13,907 bases of DNA from Cacconaster sp045114175 (GTDB taxonomy: Bacteria > Bacteroidota > Bacteroidia > Bacteroidales > UBA932). Made by a program: the position numbers and the translations under genes. Positions 1 to 8,052 of the stretch are shown here, in pieces. The DNA is taken from NCBI GenBank assembly GCA_045114175.1, contig JBGUJZ010000024.1, positions 1-13,907 on the forward strand, given 5' to 3'. Every line of letters begins with the position of its first letter. Positions within the stretch are counted from its first letter, which is position 1. The notes below the pieces were generated by a model. The model had not been told where the DNA came from. It made no database searches and worked only from the letters and a program-made list of their open reading frames with translations.

Positions 1-195
1 AACTCGGGACTGCGTGCGAGGATAGAAGAGGAGGGACGCAAGCGCGGCTGGAACACCTATCTGCCTGCCCTGCGTTTCACAACCGACAACGCAGCGATGA
101 TTGCCATCACCGGTTACTACCGCTACCAGCGCGGCCTTTTTGCGCCGCTCGATATCGCACCGATTTCACGTTCAGCAGAATACGGTGACCGATGA
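1..195 (+). CDS. tsaD: TsaD, tRNA N6-adenosine threonylcarbamoyltransferase (3' end only)
   Basis: Only the last 64 codons are inside the window; reading frame 1 is open from base 1 to a TGA at 193-195. The translation begins NSGLRARIEEEG and contains the TsaD C-terminal signature FTTDNAAMIA at about residues 29-38 of this fragment, followed by a short variable tail. TsaD transfers the threonylcarbamoyl group to A37 of ANN-decoding tRNAs in the cytoplasm, working with TsaB/TsaE. The Asp in the TDNAAMIA motif belongs to the conserved ligand/metal-binding region of the family. The stop codon overlaps the start of the next gene (ATGA, 192-195), so the two are probably translationally coupled. 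The missing 5' part lies beyond the left edge. Confidence 0.93.
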   Translation, partial: NSGLRARIEEEGRKRGWNTYLPALRFTTDNAAMIAITGYYRYQRGLFAPLDIAPISRSAEYGDR

Positions 196-1748
196 AAGAG
201 TTTGAGATTGCTTTTCCTTTGCGCCACACGCCCACGGAGGCCGAACTGACCACCGCGGCTGCGCGTGCGCTGGGCGTATCTCCGGCCAAGGTGGCGTCCG
301 TGAAGGTATTGCGGCGTTCGCTCGATGCCCGCGGTGAGATCCTGTATCGGTACCGTGTGGCGGCCGCTGCGGCTGGCGAGGAACCCCTGGAAGAGTATCA
401 TCTCCCTGAATATAAGAATGTTTCGGCAGCTGAGCCCGTGATTGTCGTGGGCAGCGGCCCGGCCGGCATGTTTGCAGCGTTGCGCCTGTTGATGGAAGGG
501 CGCAAGCCGGTGGTTCTGGAGCGTGGCGTGGACGTGCACGCCCGCAAGACCGATATCGCGGCACTCTCTACGGCCGGTCGCGTCAATCCCGATTCCAACT
601 ATTGCTTTGGTGAGGGCGGGGCCGGCACGTTCTCTGACGGTAAGCTCTTTACGCGCAGCAACAAACGTGGCGATATTCGTGAAGTACTGCACCAACTGGT
701 AGCTTTCGGCGCAGATCCCTCCATCCTGGTGGACGCCCATCCGCATATTGGCAGCGACAAGTTGCCGCTGATCGTGGAGCGGATTCGGCAGTGCATCGTG
801 GAGCACGGCGGCGAGTATCACTTTGGGACGAGGGTGGTGGATTTGCACCCGGTAGAGGGCGCCGGAAAACATTCTTGGAAAGTTATCTGCGCGGATGGCG
901 TTTGCTTTGAGGCCGCAGCCGTGATCCTGGCTACAGGTCACTCCTCGCGCGATTTATACCGTCTCTTTGCAGAGAAAGGCTGGGCGTTGGAAGCCAAGGG
1001 ATTTGCCCTGGGCGTGCGTGCCGAGCATCCGCAGTCGCTCATCAACCGCATCCGCTATCACGGCAAGTATCAGCCCGACATGCCCGCTGCAGAATATGCA
1101 TTGGTGACCCAGGCGCAGGGCAGGGGTGTCTTCTCCTTCTGCATGTGTCCGGGCGGCATTCTGGTACCATCGGTTTCGGCGCCCGGTGAAGTGGTTCTCA
1201 ACGGTATGTCCAACTCGCAGCGCAACTCCAAATGGGCCAACGCCGGAATCGTCTGCTCTGTGGAGCCGGGCGATGTGCCTGAGTATGACAAATATGGCAT
1301 TTTCGGACTGCTGGAGTTCCAGGAGGCGGTGGAGCACAGGATGTATGCCTTCTCCGATTCCATCCAGGCCCCGGCTCAGCGTATGATGGACTTCTGCCGC
1401 AAGTCGCTTTCTGCTTCGCTGCCGGCAACCTCCTATCATCCGGGCGCCATCTCTGCACCGCTGCATGAACTGCTGCCGGATTTCGTCTATACGCGTCTGC
1501 GTGAAGCATTCCCGGCCTTCAACCGCCAGATGAAGGGCTACTATACCAACGATGCGCTGCTGCTCGCCTGCGAGTCTCGCACCTCGTCGCCCGTGCGCAT
1601 TCCGCGCGACCCCGAATCGATGGAATCCCTCTCCTGTCCCGGCCTCTACCCCTGCGGCGAAGGCGCCGGCTACGCCGGAGGCATCGTCTCCAGCGCCATC
1701 GACGGCATCCTCGCGGCCTGTGCTATTGCCCGGACTGCTTCGGGGTAA
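192..1748 (+). CDS. FAD-dependent dehydrogenase / NAD(P)/FAD oxidoreductase (COG2509 type)
   Basis: This is a 518-residue cytoplasmic flavoprotein. After an N-terminal alpha/beta extension of about 80 residues there is a dinucleotide-binding motif, VIVVGSGPAGM at about residues 83-93, then an acidic residue at the end of strand 2 in VVLERG (E110), which normally binds the FAD ribose. The motif GEGGAGTFSDGKL at 140-152 is typical of the uncharacterised COG2509 dehydrogenases widespread in Bacteroidetes and Firmicutes. Near the C-terminus YPCGEGAGYAGGIVSS is the second FAD-contact motif. The length matches the family (about 520). The start is fixed by the ATGA overlap with tsaD. The physiological substrate of the family is unknown, so no pathway is assigned. 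Its stop codon lies inside the left arm of the hairpin at 1745-1801. Confidence 0.9.
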   Translation: MKEFEIAFPLRHTPTEAELTTAAARALGVSPAKVASVKVLRRSLDARGEILYRYRVAAAAAGEEPLEEYHLPEYKNVSAAEPVIVVGSGPAGMFAALRLLMEGRKPVVLERGVDVHARKTDIAALSTAGRVNPDSNYCFGEGGAGTFSDGKLFTRSNKRGDIREVLHQLVAFGADPSILVDAHPHIGSDKLPLIVERIRQCIVEHGGEYHFGTRVVDLHPVEGAGKHSWKVICADGVCFEAAAVILATGHSSRDLYRLFAEKGWALEAKGFALGVRAEHPQSLINRIRYHGKYQPDMPAAEYALVTQAQGRGVFSFCMCPGGILVPSVSAPGEVVLNGMSNSQRNSKWANAGIVCSVEPGDVPEYDKYGIFGLLEFQEAVEHRMYAFSDSIQAPAQRMMDFCRKSLSASLPATSYHPGAISAPLHELLPDFVYTRLREAFPAFNRQMKGYYTNDALLLACESRTSSPVRIPRDPESMESLSCPGLYPCGEGAGYAGGIVSSAIDGILAACAIARTASG

Positions 1749-1801
1749 CTGCTGCGCAGGGACAAAAACAGCCTTGCGGCGAGTCCCTGCTCCGCAGTTA
1801 C
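1745..1801. terminator. Imperfect hairpin between convergent genes, possible bidirectional terminator
   Basis: The arms GTAACTGC-TGC-GCAGGGAC (1745-1763) and GTCCCTGC-TCC-GCAGTTAC (1783-1801) pair over 8 + 8 bp around a 3-nt internal mismatch, with a 19-nt loop. The left arm includes the TAA of the plus-strand FAD gene. The right arm ends 17 bp before the stop of the minus-strand nitroreductase. No clear T-run follows on either strand, although in minus-strand sense the loop holds GCC-GCAA-GGC then TGTTTTT. The position between converging genes favours a terminator; a small dispersed palindrome is the alternative. Confidence 0.5.
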
Positions 1802-1818
1802 GCTCTCCGCAGGTCCTG

Positions 1819-2448
1819 TCAAATCAAAAGATCTTCGACGGAGAGTTTGGGGACGTAGTGGACGCCCTCTTTGCGGAAATACTTGAGGGAGTCGCCTTGG
1901 TGGACGGGGAGGAGGAAGATACGTTCCAGGCCTTTGCCGAGGCCAATGATACACAGCGGCTTCAGCGGCAGATCCAAAGCCTTTTGTACGGCATCCGGGT
2001 TGAAGTTCAGGATGACGATTCCGTTCAGGCCGCAACTCACGGCCTTCAGCAGGATGCTCTGCGCCGCGATTCCCAGGTCGATATCTACCACGCGGTCTTC
2101 CGGCCGCACGCTGCAAATCACGATATATCCCTGCGGCTCTTCGCCCGGATGGGGGAGATGCTCCTCCGGCAGTGCGGCGCCCAGCTTGACGAGCGGATGC
2201 ACCTTATGCGCCTCTTCCGAGGGTACCAGCCTAAACCGCAGGCTCTGCGCATTCATTCCTGACGGACAAAGTGTTGCGGCCGCGACCAGCTCTTTCAGCA
2301 CCTTAACCGGGAGTTTCACCGAGGCATCATAGCCCCGGTGACTCCGGTTCTTCTTCAGCAGACTGTCCAGCGACGGATGGTTGCGTACCACCTTGGGCCG
2401 CACCTCGCGCAGCGCCTCCATCTTCTTTTCCAGGTAGTTGTCTGCCAT
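1819..2448 (-). CDS. Nitroreductase family protein (FMN-dependent)
   Basis: This 209-residue protein has the fold signatures of the FMN nitroreductase family (PF00881). NRSHRGYD at residues 34-41 corresponds to the RRSxRxF/Y loop that contacts the FMN phosphate. CPSGMNAQSLRF at 61-72 corresponds to the (A/C)PSGxNxQPWRF flavin-binding loop. DLGIAAQSILLKAVSCGLNG at about 124-143 is the conserved helix and turn, and IIGLGKG (167-173) is the C-terminal strand. The family reduces nitro compounds, quinones or flavins with NAD(P)H; the substrate cannot be told from sequence. The C-terminal KEGVHYVPKLSVEDLLI is a tail I associate with Bacteroidales members. Its ATG (2446-2448) is 3 bp downstream of the stop of the VWA lipoprotein gene, so it is the last gene of that transcript. 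Confidence 0.9.
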   Translation of the reverse strand: MADNYLEKKMEALREVRPKVVRNHPSLDSLLKKNRSHRGYDASVKLPVKVLKELVAAATLCPSGMNAQSLRFRLVPSEEAHKVHPLVKLGAALPEEHLPHPGEEPQGYIVICSVRPEDRVVDIDLGIAAQSILLKAVSCGLNGIVILNFNPDAVQKALDLPLKPLCIIGLGKGLERIFLLPVHQGDSLKYFRKEGVHYVPKLSVEDLLI

Positions 2449-2451
2449 CCT

Positions 2452-3702
2452 TTATTTGATATAATCCTCAATCAAGCGGAAGAGCATATCATTCAACTTT
2501 TCGACTTGGAATTCGCCGACAGTCGGAACCAGATGGCTGTTGCCGACGTAGCTGTCATCGGTCAGGAAAGTGTAGGTTCCACCCGTTACGATAGCGAAAT
2601 CACGGCACATGAACTCCGCGCTCTTGTCGGAAGTGGAAGCCAGTACTGGAATGAGGCGGATGCCCATTTCGGAATACGTCCTGATGGATGCCTGCAGGCT
2701 CTCGACGACCCCCTGATGGTCGATATGGGCCGGCGCATCCAGTAATAGAAAGGCCAGGCGGGCACGGGCTTTGGTATTCCAGGAGAGATTTTGAATGGAT
2801 GTTTCCAGGGCGGAGTGGACCGCTTCCGGAAGGTCACCGCCTCCTTCGGCATCCTGCTTGCGGACAAAGGCGCTCGTCTTGGCGGGGGTCGTGAAATCGT
2901 CGTAACGGGTCAGATAGCTATCTCTTGTGTCGCGGTAGATTTTGTCGCGGTAGAAGACGGCGGCTGTCCGGATGGTGATACTCTCCTGGCTCTGGGCAAC
3001 TCGCTCCAGGATAGAGAGTAAATCTTCTTTAAGGAATGCGATTTCATCGCCCATCGACCCGGTTGCATCGACGATAAAGGCGACATCGGCCCTGGCTTCC
3101 GGTGCGGTGGTGCTGGCGACGTAAGTATTGATTATGGCTTCATCGGTGAAAGTCGTAACTACGGGAGCGGTTTCCTGCAATACGCCGTCGATCCGAATCT
3201 GCAGGCTGGTCGGGGCCCGTTCCTGCCCGCGGGCGGCAAAGAGATCGTACCAAAGCTGGGCGTCGCCCGCATTCGATGTCCGGGCTTTCCAGACAACGGT
3301 GCCGCTCTCCAGCAGTTCGACGGTCGCGCCGACAACCGGTTTGCCGGAAGCATCCTGTACGTGCAAGGCATAACGGGATGCGGTGTTGAACCCCCAGTCG
3401 GCAGCCATCTTGCCGTAGTCGGGAACTTCCTGCTGCGGCGCATCAGGATTGGGCTCTCCGGGTTTGGCGGTCATCAGTCCGCCCCAATAATCCCAATGCG
3501 CGAGATCGGACCACTCGCCCGCTGTCAGCACGCCTGCCGTTGCGGAACCGGGGCCGGACGGTTCTCCCGGCTCCGGCAGCCCTGTTACGTCGATCCCATA
3601 GCGCCCGGAAACGGACGAACCGTCGGGCCAATCGGATGTTGAGCAGGCCATGAAACTGGAAAGCAACGCGAACAGGATTCCCAGGGAAACAAATCTTTTC
3701 AT
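2452..3702 (-). CDS. VWA-domain lipoprotein, secreted
   Basis: This 416-residue protein has a signal peptide with a lipobox-like end (SSFMAC, Cys20), so it is probably a surface or periplasmic lipoprotein. A linker rich in Pro, Gly and Ser (about 21-60) is followed by a region with HVQDASGKPVVGATVEL (114-130), which looks like a carboxypeptidase-regulatory/Ig-like beta sandwich. A von Willebrand A domain runs from about residue 203 to the end. Its MIDAS motif is DATGSM (D212, S216), and EGGGDLPEAV at about 286-295 and LLLDAPAH at 319-326 are the usual second and third metal-site regions. VWA domains bind protein or carbohydrate ligands through a divalent metal; the ligand here is unknown. Its start is 21 bp downstream of the endonuclease stop and its stop is 3 bp before the nitroreductase ATG, consistent with one operon. 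DxTGSM in place of DxSxS is common in bacterial VWA proteins. Confidence 0.88.
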   Translation of the reverse strand: MKRFVSLGILFALLSSFMACSTSDWPDGSSVSGRYGIDVTGLPEPGEPSGPGSATAGVLTAGEWSDLAHWDYWGGLMTAKPGEPNPDAPQQEVPDYGKMAADWGFNTASRYALHVQDASGKPVVGATVELLESGTVVWKARTSNAGDAQLWYDLFAARGQERAPTSLQIRIDGVLQETAPVVTTFTDEAIINTYVASTTAPEARADVAFIVDATGSMGDEIAFLKEDLLSILERVAQSQESITIRTAAVFYRDKIYRDTRDSYLTRYDDFTTPAKTSAFVRKQDAEGGGDLPEAVHSALETSIQNLSWNTKARARLAFLLLDAPAHIDHQGVVESLQASIRTYSEMGIRLIPVLASTSDKSAEFMCRDFAIVTGGTYTFLTDDSYVGNSHLVPTVGEFQVEKLNDMLFRLIEDYIK

Positions 3703-3723
3703 CGTTTTTCAGTCTAATAATTA

Positions 3724-5109
3724 TCAGAACGACTGGAAGCCGCTCCACGAGGTATTCGCCTCCGCGGTCGTCTGCAAAGCAACCGGCAAGTTAGCAAATA
3801 AATCGAAACCGGTCCACTCCTCGATCTGGTCGACGCTCACGGTGTAGTTCGCATAGTTATCACTCTTGTCGTACGAACGGTGATCAAACCAGAAGCCGAT
3901 GGCAATAGCGTCCGTGATGTTTCCGGCTCCGTTACGCGTCACTTTCAGCAGTGCCTTCCAATAATAATTAGGGATAGGCAGACTGGACGGGTTCGCACTC
4001 TGCCCACCCGCGCCGGTAAGGTAATTGACGCTCTCGCTACCGCCCGCCTTGCGATAGGCCGGACCCGTAACCACGTAGATGGTGTCGGTAGATGCCGTAC
4101 AACTGCGGACTGCCGTCTCCAGACTGCCCCAGATACTGCCGTTGAAGGTATTCTGGATCTGCGGCGTCTGGTTGGTGGAGTAGTAGGTCTGCAGGTTCAT
4201 CGTATCGTCACTCTTGCGGTCAGCATTCGGAATCTGGTGGCCGCGCGCGTACGTAGAGGCATTGTACATTGTCCCGTAGCTGTTGCTGATGATATTCACC
4301 TGACTGCTGTTCGCAATACTCGGGTTGTACCGCCAGCTGCTGGTGCTGCCTGAACCCGAAGTGTGGGCTGCCGTCAGCGGATAAGCCACCCAGAGCGATG
4401 CGTACCAGTTGTAGCTGTAGTTGTACGTATAGTTTCGGTTTGCTGCAGTATGAGCACCGCTGCCGTAAAACTCGCCCACGAAATCCTCGCTGCCCGTGAC
4501 GGCAGGAAGCTCCAACCAGCCCGTCGGCGTGTAGGGAACAACTGTAGTAGTGGTGAAGGAGCGAATATCACCATAGCGATAAACATACTCGCTCGTCGCC
4601 TCGTTGTACTCCATCACATACGCCTTGTAGTAGTAGGTAGTGGAGGAGGAGAGACTTGTCAACTCCTGGTTAAAACTGCCGGAGGCCACGGCTCCCGGAG
4701 AATCGGCATAGAGTTCATTGTTCAGACTTCCTGCACTGGTGCCCCAGTAAAAACCTACCTCAGAGACCGCTCCGGTGGCATCGGCAAAGGAACCCTGCAG
4801 AGTCGCCCTCGCCGAACCAACGCCCGTCGCAGTCGACGTCGTCACCGTAGAGGTGGCCACAGCTTTTGTCCGGAACGATTCTTCCGAACCCAGCACCTCC
4901 TGTCCGCCTTCAACCACATAAGCCTTGAAGTAGTAGGTGGTATTGGCGCTCAGCCCGGTAATCGCCTTGCTGAAAGGTGAAGACGTACCAACCGCCGCAA
5001 CCTTGTTTCCAAGGCTGCCCGAGGTGGTTCCGTAGTAGAAACCCGTTTCGGAAATGGTCCCTGTCGCTCCCGAGAAACTGCCCTGCAGGGTTGCCCCTGC
5101 AGAGCTCAC
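3724..5109 (-). CDS. DNA/RNA non-specific endonuclease with FN3-like repeats; 5'-truncated by an in-frame TGA
   Basis: The formal ORF starts at a GTG (5107-5109) and gives 461 residues, but the frame is open back to a TGA at 5164-5166. Residues 1-84 and 85-188 are two FN3-like repeats sharing ATLQGSF, GFY(Y/W)GT and the TTYYxKAYV strand. The nuclease domain (about 200-461, NUC/PF01223 family) has the catalytic (D/A)RGH motif as ARGHQIPNADR with His291. It also has TNQTPQ followed by N323 and W327, matching the metal-binding Asn region of Serratia-type nucleases. All key residues are present, so this part looks functional. There is no signal peptide. The 18 codons between the TGA and the GTG (5110-5163) encode the beginning of the first FN3-like repeat, so translation must originally have come from upstream. 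I infer it is the C-terminal half of the gene at 5164-8040. Initiation at the GTG (GGAGGG lies about 9 nt upstream) is possible but would leave an enzyme without an export signal. Confidence 0.85.
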   Translation of the reverse strand: MSSAGATLQGSFSGATGTISETGFYYGTTSGSLGNKVAAVGTSSPFSKAITGLSANTTYYFKAYVVEGGQEVLGSEESFRTKAVATSTVTTSTATGVGSARATLQGSFADATGAVSEVGFYWGTSAGSLNNELYADSPGAVASGSFNQELTSLSSSTTYYYKAYVMEYNEATSEYVYRYGDIRSFTTTTVVPYTPTGWLELPAVTGSEDFVGEFYGSGAHTAANRNYTYNYSYNWYASLWVAYPLTAAHTSGSGSTSSWRYNPSIANSSQVNIISNSYGTMYNASTYARGHQIPNADRKSDDTMNLQTYYSTNQTPQIQNTFNGSIWGSLETAVRSCTASTDTIYVVTGPAYRKAGGSESVNYLTGAGGQSANPSSLPIPNYYWKALLKVTRNGAGNITDAIAIGFWFDHRSYDKSDNYANYTVSVDQIEEWTGFDLFANLPVALQTTAEANTSWSGFQSF

Positions 5110-5163
5110 TTCGTCAGTCCCTCCGGTAACTACGCTCGCGGTAGCCTGCGGAGTGGGAGGAGT

Positions 5164-5166
5164 TCA
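5164..5166 (-). other. In-frame TGA separating the surface lipoprotein from the nuclease module
   Basis: Both flanking ORFs lie in the same minus-strand frame (8040 and 5109 are both multiples of 3). Upstream the reading ends SIQVTYTN; downstream it resumes TPPTPQATASVV, a typical inter-domain Pro/Thr linker leading straight into an FN3-like repeat. No other stop occurs between 8040 and 3726. The codon context is AAT-TGA-ACT. It may be a recent nonsense mutation, the scar of a module exchange, a readthrough site or a base-call error. Confidence 0.85.
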
Positions 5167-8040
5167 ATTGGTATAGGTCACTTGGATTGACGTTGTTCTT
5201 GTACCACTATTTCCATTATTGGTTAGAACAACAGTTGTCGCAGAACCTGTCCAAATTCCATTATTCCCGACGACACTATAACTACCAACGCTTGCTGAAA
5301 GATCACCTGTATAACTTTCACCAGTATTAATGATTTCAATACGTGTAATCGTAGCGCCTGTAAATGTTATAGTACCGCCACTCTGTAACCTGACTTGACC
5401 AGCTTTATTTGTGTTAGCTGCTGTAGCAGTGATAGTTATTGGCGAAACTGTATGACTACCATTCCAACCACCGGTTACAGTCTCGGTTATGGTTGAAAAA
5501 TCAAATGTTACGGATCCGCTAGCTCCACCAATCGTGTAAGTAGCGGAAGCTATTTCACTAGGGGTCCACCCGTCTTTGATCGCGATAACTTTTATGGTTT
5601 GTGTTGTAGATACAGATAATGCACTAGTATAACTGGAAGACTCGGCAGTTGGCGTCGATCCATCTGTCGTGTAATGAATGGAAGCCCCGTCAGTAGCACA
5701 TAAGATAGAAACACTCTGGGTTGAGCCGTAAGAGCCACCAGCAGGGCTGAATGTCGGAGTAGCTACCTTAAGCGTATAAGTAGAGCTTGCAATAGCACTT
5801 TCATCAGATTCCTTAAAGGCGATGGCTTTAATAGTCATAGAGACGTTCACACTGATTGCTGATGAGTATGTAGGCGAACTGATTGTCGGGGCAGACCCAT
5901 CTGTAGTGTAGTGAATAACAGCTCCATCAGTTGCACAGTTGATTGTTACACTTTGCGCCGAATTATAAGTGCCCTGGGCAACGGAGAAAGTAGGAGCAGC
6001 AACGGCTGGCGCAACGTATTGAACAGCAGTGAAACCCCAGACAACGCAACGGCGACCGGAGAAAACGACTTCCTCTGTAGGATCGTCCACTATAATGGTA
6101 TATTCAGTACCCTCATAAGTGGTAGAGAAGCCGGCATTAATGTTTCCAGAAGGAGTTCCGGCACTCGGAGACAGAGAAGCAGAATCATCAATAGTACCGT
6201 TTGTGATGGAGAATGACCTGGTTCCACTTGCCCAACCTGCCAGGGTGAACGTTATGGATGAATAACCGGCTTTAAAAGTGAGTGAACCGTCGTTGCTGCT
6301 GGTACCAAGCCTATAAGCCAGTTTACTGCTGTTTGTTCCCTCGACTGTATTACTACCAGGAGTAATTTCGGAGTTTGTAAGCGTAAAGCTACCTGCTGCT
6401 GAAACTTCAATCGAGTAACTGGCCTGTGCAGGACGGTAATTAGCATCGCCGGCAAAGGAGACGGTAACCGTAGCTGTTCCTTCATTACCGGTAAGGGTCA
6501 GTACGCCATTATCAAAGTCATCGATGACGCTATCATTGTCAACCTTTGACCAACTGAGGTGATCTGTTACAGCTGTAACATTGGGAGAAGCTGTAACATC
6601 CTGGCCTAAGAAAGTGTCATAATTGGCGGTGGTGAACCCTACAACATCCTCGTCAAAGCTGAGAGTGACAACGGTACGGGGATCTACGGAAGCAGGAACA
6701 AAGACAATGTCTGCATATTGACCAGTGTTTCCATAGAACGCAAAGTAGCTACTCGAGGTGTTCTTTGACAGATATCTGGAAGCATTGGCGTTGAGAGTCA
6801 CATAATAAGTAGGATTCTCATGAACAGTAACGTCCAGCAGGTAATTATCACCCGTCCATTCAGCATCGGCTGCCAGCCAGTAAGACTCGTTACTGCTGCC
6901 TTTATATCCAAGGTATTTGCCATCATTCTCAAAGATGTAAGAATCGCCGGATTTGCTTATACTCCAGATAAACTCGGCATCACCAAGGTAGGAATCAAGG
7001 CTGCCATTATAATCGACAGACAGGAGTCTTTGACCACCAGCATCCTTTTCAGCCTTGAGGGCATAGTAATTGGTACCGTTTTTAGCGAGGACCAGATAAT
7101 CGCCCTCTTCAAGCTCGGTGACATCTTCCGGGTCAATACCGGAAAGATTGGCCCCAAGAGTATTCAGATAACCTTCCTTGAAGGATATTCTCTGCTCTCC
7201 AGTAAGCGTAATAGTTTTAGTGTAGCTTTTTTTGTCAGTGGTATAGGCAACAATTTCAAGAGTCTCACCTGCGGCGAGATCCACGCCCCATGAAGTAAAC
7301 CAAACATCTACATTGGCACCTGCAAGAGCAGAAGCATATTTGACGTCAATCGCAGCCTCGTTACCATAAATATCGGAACTCTCTCCGGTAGAAAGGTCGA
7401 AATGACGGCCGCCGGCAAGTTTCTTTCCGGTAGCGGTAATTTTCACCTTGTTGATAGATTTCCCATCAGGAACGTTTTTAAGGGTAATCTTATTGAGTGC
7501 AGTTGCCCTGCGGAAAGATGCCTCCCAGTCTGTCTGGACAGAATTGAAGGTCTCGGGTTTCGCCACCAGAATGTATGCTGCAGGATCGTAAGAAGATGCC
7601 GTTGCATTCTGGACAGCAGGTAGGTTCACCTTATAATTGGCAGCGTTGGTATTGCTGGTGGGCGCCGCAGCGGATGCAGGGTAGAGGCCCTGGTAAGTGT
7701 AGCTTGCAGCAGCTTCAGGGCTTACGCTGAACTCAAATAGAGCCTCAGAATCGCCATTGAAAACATCGGCTGAAGCATCAGTGCTGTTTGCGAAAGTTGT
7801 GGTTTCGCCAGCAGTGAGAGCAAGCTTCATATATTCACCGGTACCCCAAAGAATGGTGTTGGTATTGTCGATGTAGGTTCTGGTATCTGCCTCTCCCTGA
7901 ATCTGGTCCGGGTGTGCTTTAACCGTAATACGAAGCGCCGCATCTTCAGTGGGCCTCTGCTTGTTGTCAATCTGTTCACAAGCAACAGTGGCAATGACTG
8001 CTACAGCCATCGGCACAAAGAGTTTCAGTAAGTTCTTCAT
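5164..8040 (-). CDS. Large modular lipoprotein: fimbrillin-like N-terminus, Ig-like domain, two chitobiase-type repeats
   Basis: The product has 958 residues. The signal peptide ends ATVAC with Cys21 as the likely lipidated residue, followed by an acidic CEQID. Residues about 35-300 resemble the Mfa-like/fimbrillin N-terminal domain (TRTYIDNTNTILWGTGE, the usual TRT...W..G pattern). Residues about 308-450 form a second beta-rich domain (EEGDYLVLAKNG...YYAL). Residues 455-547 form an Ig-like domain ending DANYRPAQASYSIEVS, and 548-677 form another beta domain. Two tandem chitobiase/hexosaminidase C-terminal-type repeats follow, and the last beta domain (841-957) ends VTYTN. All this suggests a surface adhesion or ligand-binding scaffold; no catalytic motif was recognised. 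The gene starts 12 bp after the stop of the 50-aa peptide gene. It is visibly more AT-rich than its neighbours. It shares its frame with the downstream nuclease ORF and probably once formed one protein of about 1440 residues with it. Confidence 0.87.
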   Translation of the reverse strand: MKNLLKLFVPMAVAVIATVACEQIDNKQRPTEDAALRITVKAHPDQIQGEADTRTYIDNTNTILWGTGEYMKLALTAGETTTFANSTDASADVFNGDSEALFEFSVSPEAAASYTYQGLYPASAAAPTSNTNAANYKVNLPAVQNATASSYDPAAYILVAKPETFNSVQTDWEASFRRATALNKITLKNVPDGKSINKVKITATGKKLAGGRHFDLSTGESSDIYGNEAAIDVKYASALAGANVDVWFTSWGVDLAAGETLEIVAYTTDKKSYTKTITLTGEQRISFKEGYLNTLGANLSGIDPEDVTELEEGDYLVLAKNGTNYYALKAEKDAGGQRLLSVDYNGSLDSYLGDAEFIWSISKSGDSYIFENDGKYLGYKGSSNESYWLAADAEWTGDNYLLDVTVHENPTYYVTLNANASRYLSKNTSSSYFAFYGNTGQYADIVFVPASVDPRTVVTLSFDEDVVGFTTANYDTFLGQDVTASPNVTAVTDHLSWSKVDNDSVIDDFDNGVLTLTGNEGTATVTVSFAGDANYRPAQASYSIEVSAAGSFTLTNSEITPGSNTVEGTNSSKLAYRLGTSSNDGSLTFKAGYSSITFTLAGWASGTRSFSITNGTIDDSASLSPSAGTPSGNINAGFSTTYEGTEYTIIVDDPTEEVVFSGRRCVVWGFTAVQYVAPAVAAPTFSVAQGTYNSAQSVTINCATDGAVIHYTTDGSAPTISSPTYSSAISVNVSMTIKAIAFKESDESAIASSTYTLKVATPTFSPAGGSYGSTQSVSILCATDGASIHYTTDGSTPTAESSSYTSALSVSTTQTIKVIAIKDGWTPSEIASATYTIGGASGSVTFDFSTITETVTGGWNGSHTVSPITITATAANTNKAGQVRLQSGGTITFTGATITRIEIINTGESYTGDLSASVGSYSVVGNNGIWTGSATTVVLTNNGNSGTRTTSIQVTYTN
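5530..5766 (-). repeat. Chitobiase-type domain repeat B (coding)
   Basis: This segment encodes residues 759-837 of the large lipoprotein. It shares with repeat A the pattern PTFS...QSVxI.CATDGAxIHYTTDGSxPT....Y.SA.SV...TIK.IA.K...S.IAS.TYT. The pair is an intragenic tandem duplication of a CHB_HEX_C-like domain. The DNA copies have diverged considerably, so the duplication is not recent. Confidence 0.85.
5770..6000 (-). repeat. Chitobiase-type domain repeat A (coding)
   Basis: This segment encodes residues 681-757 of the large lipoprotein and is the partner of repeat B. The core HYTTDGSAPT is shared with HYTTDGSTPT in repeat B. Such domains normally serve as beta-sandwich spacers or carbohydrate-associated modules in secreted bacterial proteins. 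Confidence 0.85.
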
Positions 8041-8052
8041 GACGTCTAACTG

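Noticed and set aside
123..941. Long minus-strand ORF (272 codons) opposite the FAD dehydrogenase
   Set aside because: It is an antisense shadow of a high-GC gene; the translation is rich in His/Arg/Gln without recognisable motifs, and the plus-strand frame has clear family signatures.
5164..5166. TGA as selenocysteine or as an alternative-code tryptophan
   Set aside because: Other genes here (tsaD, nitroreductase, tldD, nuclease) end with TGA at their expected lengths, so TGA is a normal stop. No Cys-homologous position or nearby SECIS-like hairpin was recognised.
5530..6000. Tandem repeats considered as a CRISPR or satellite array
   Set aside because: There are only two diverged copies, both in frame inside a gene; they are protein-domain duplications.
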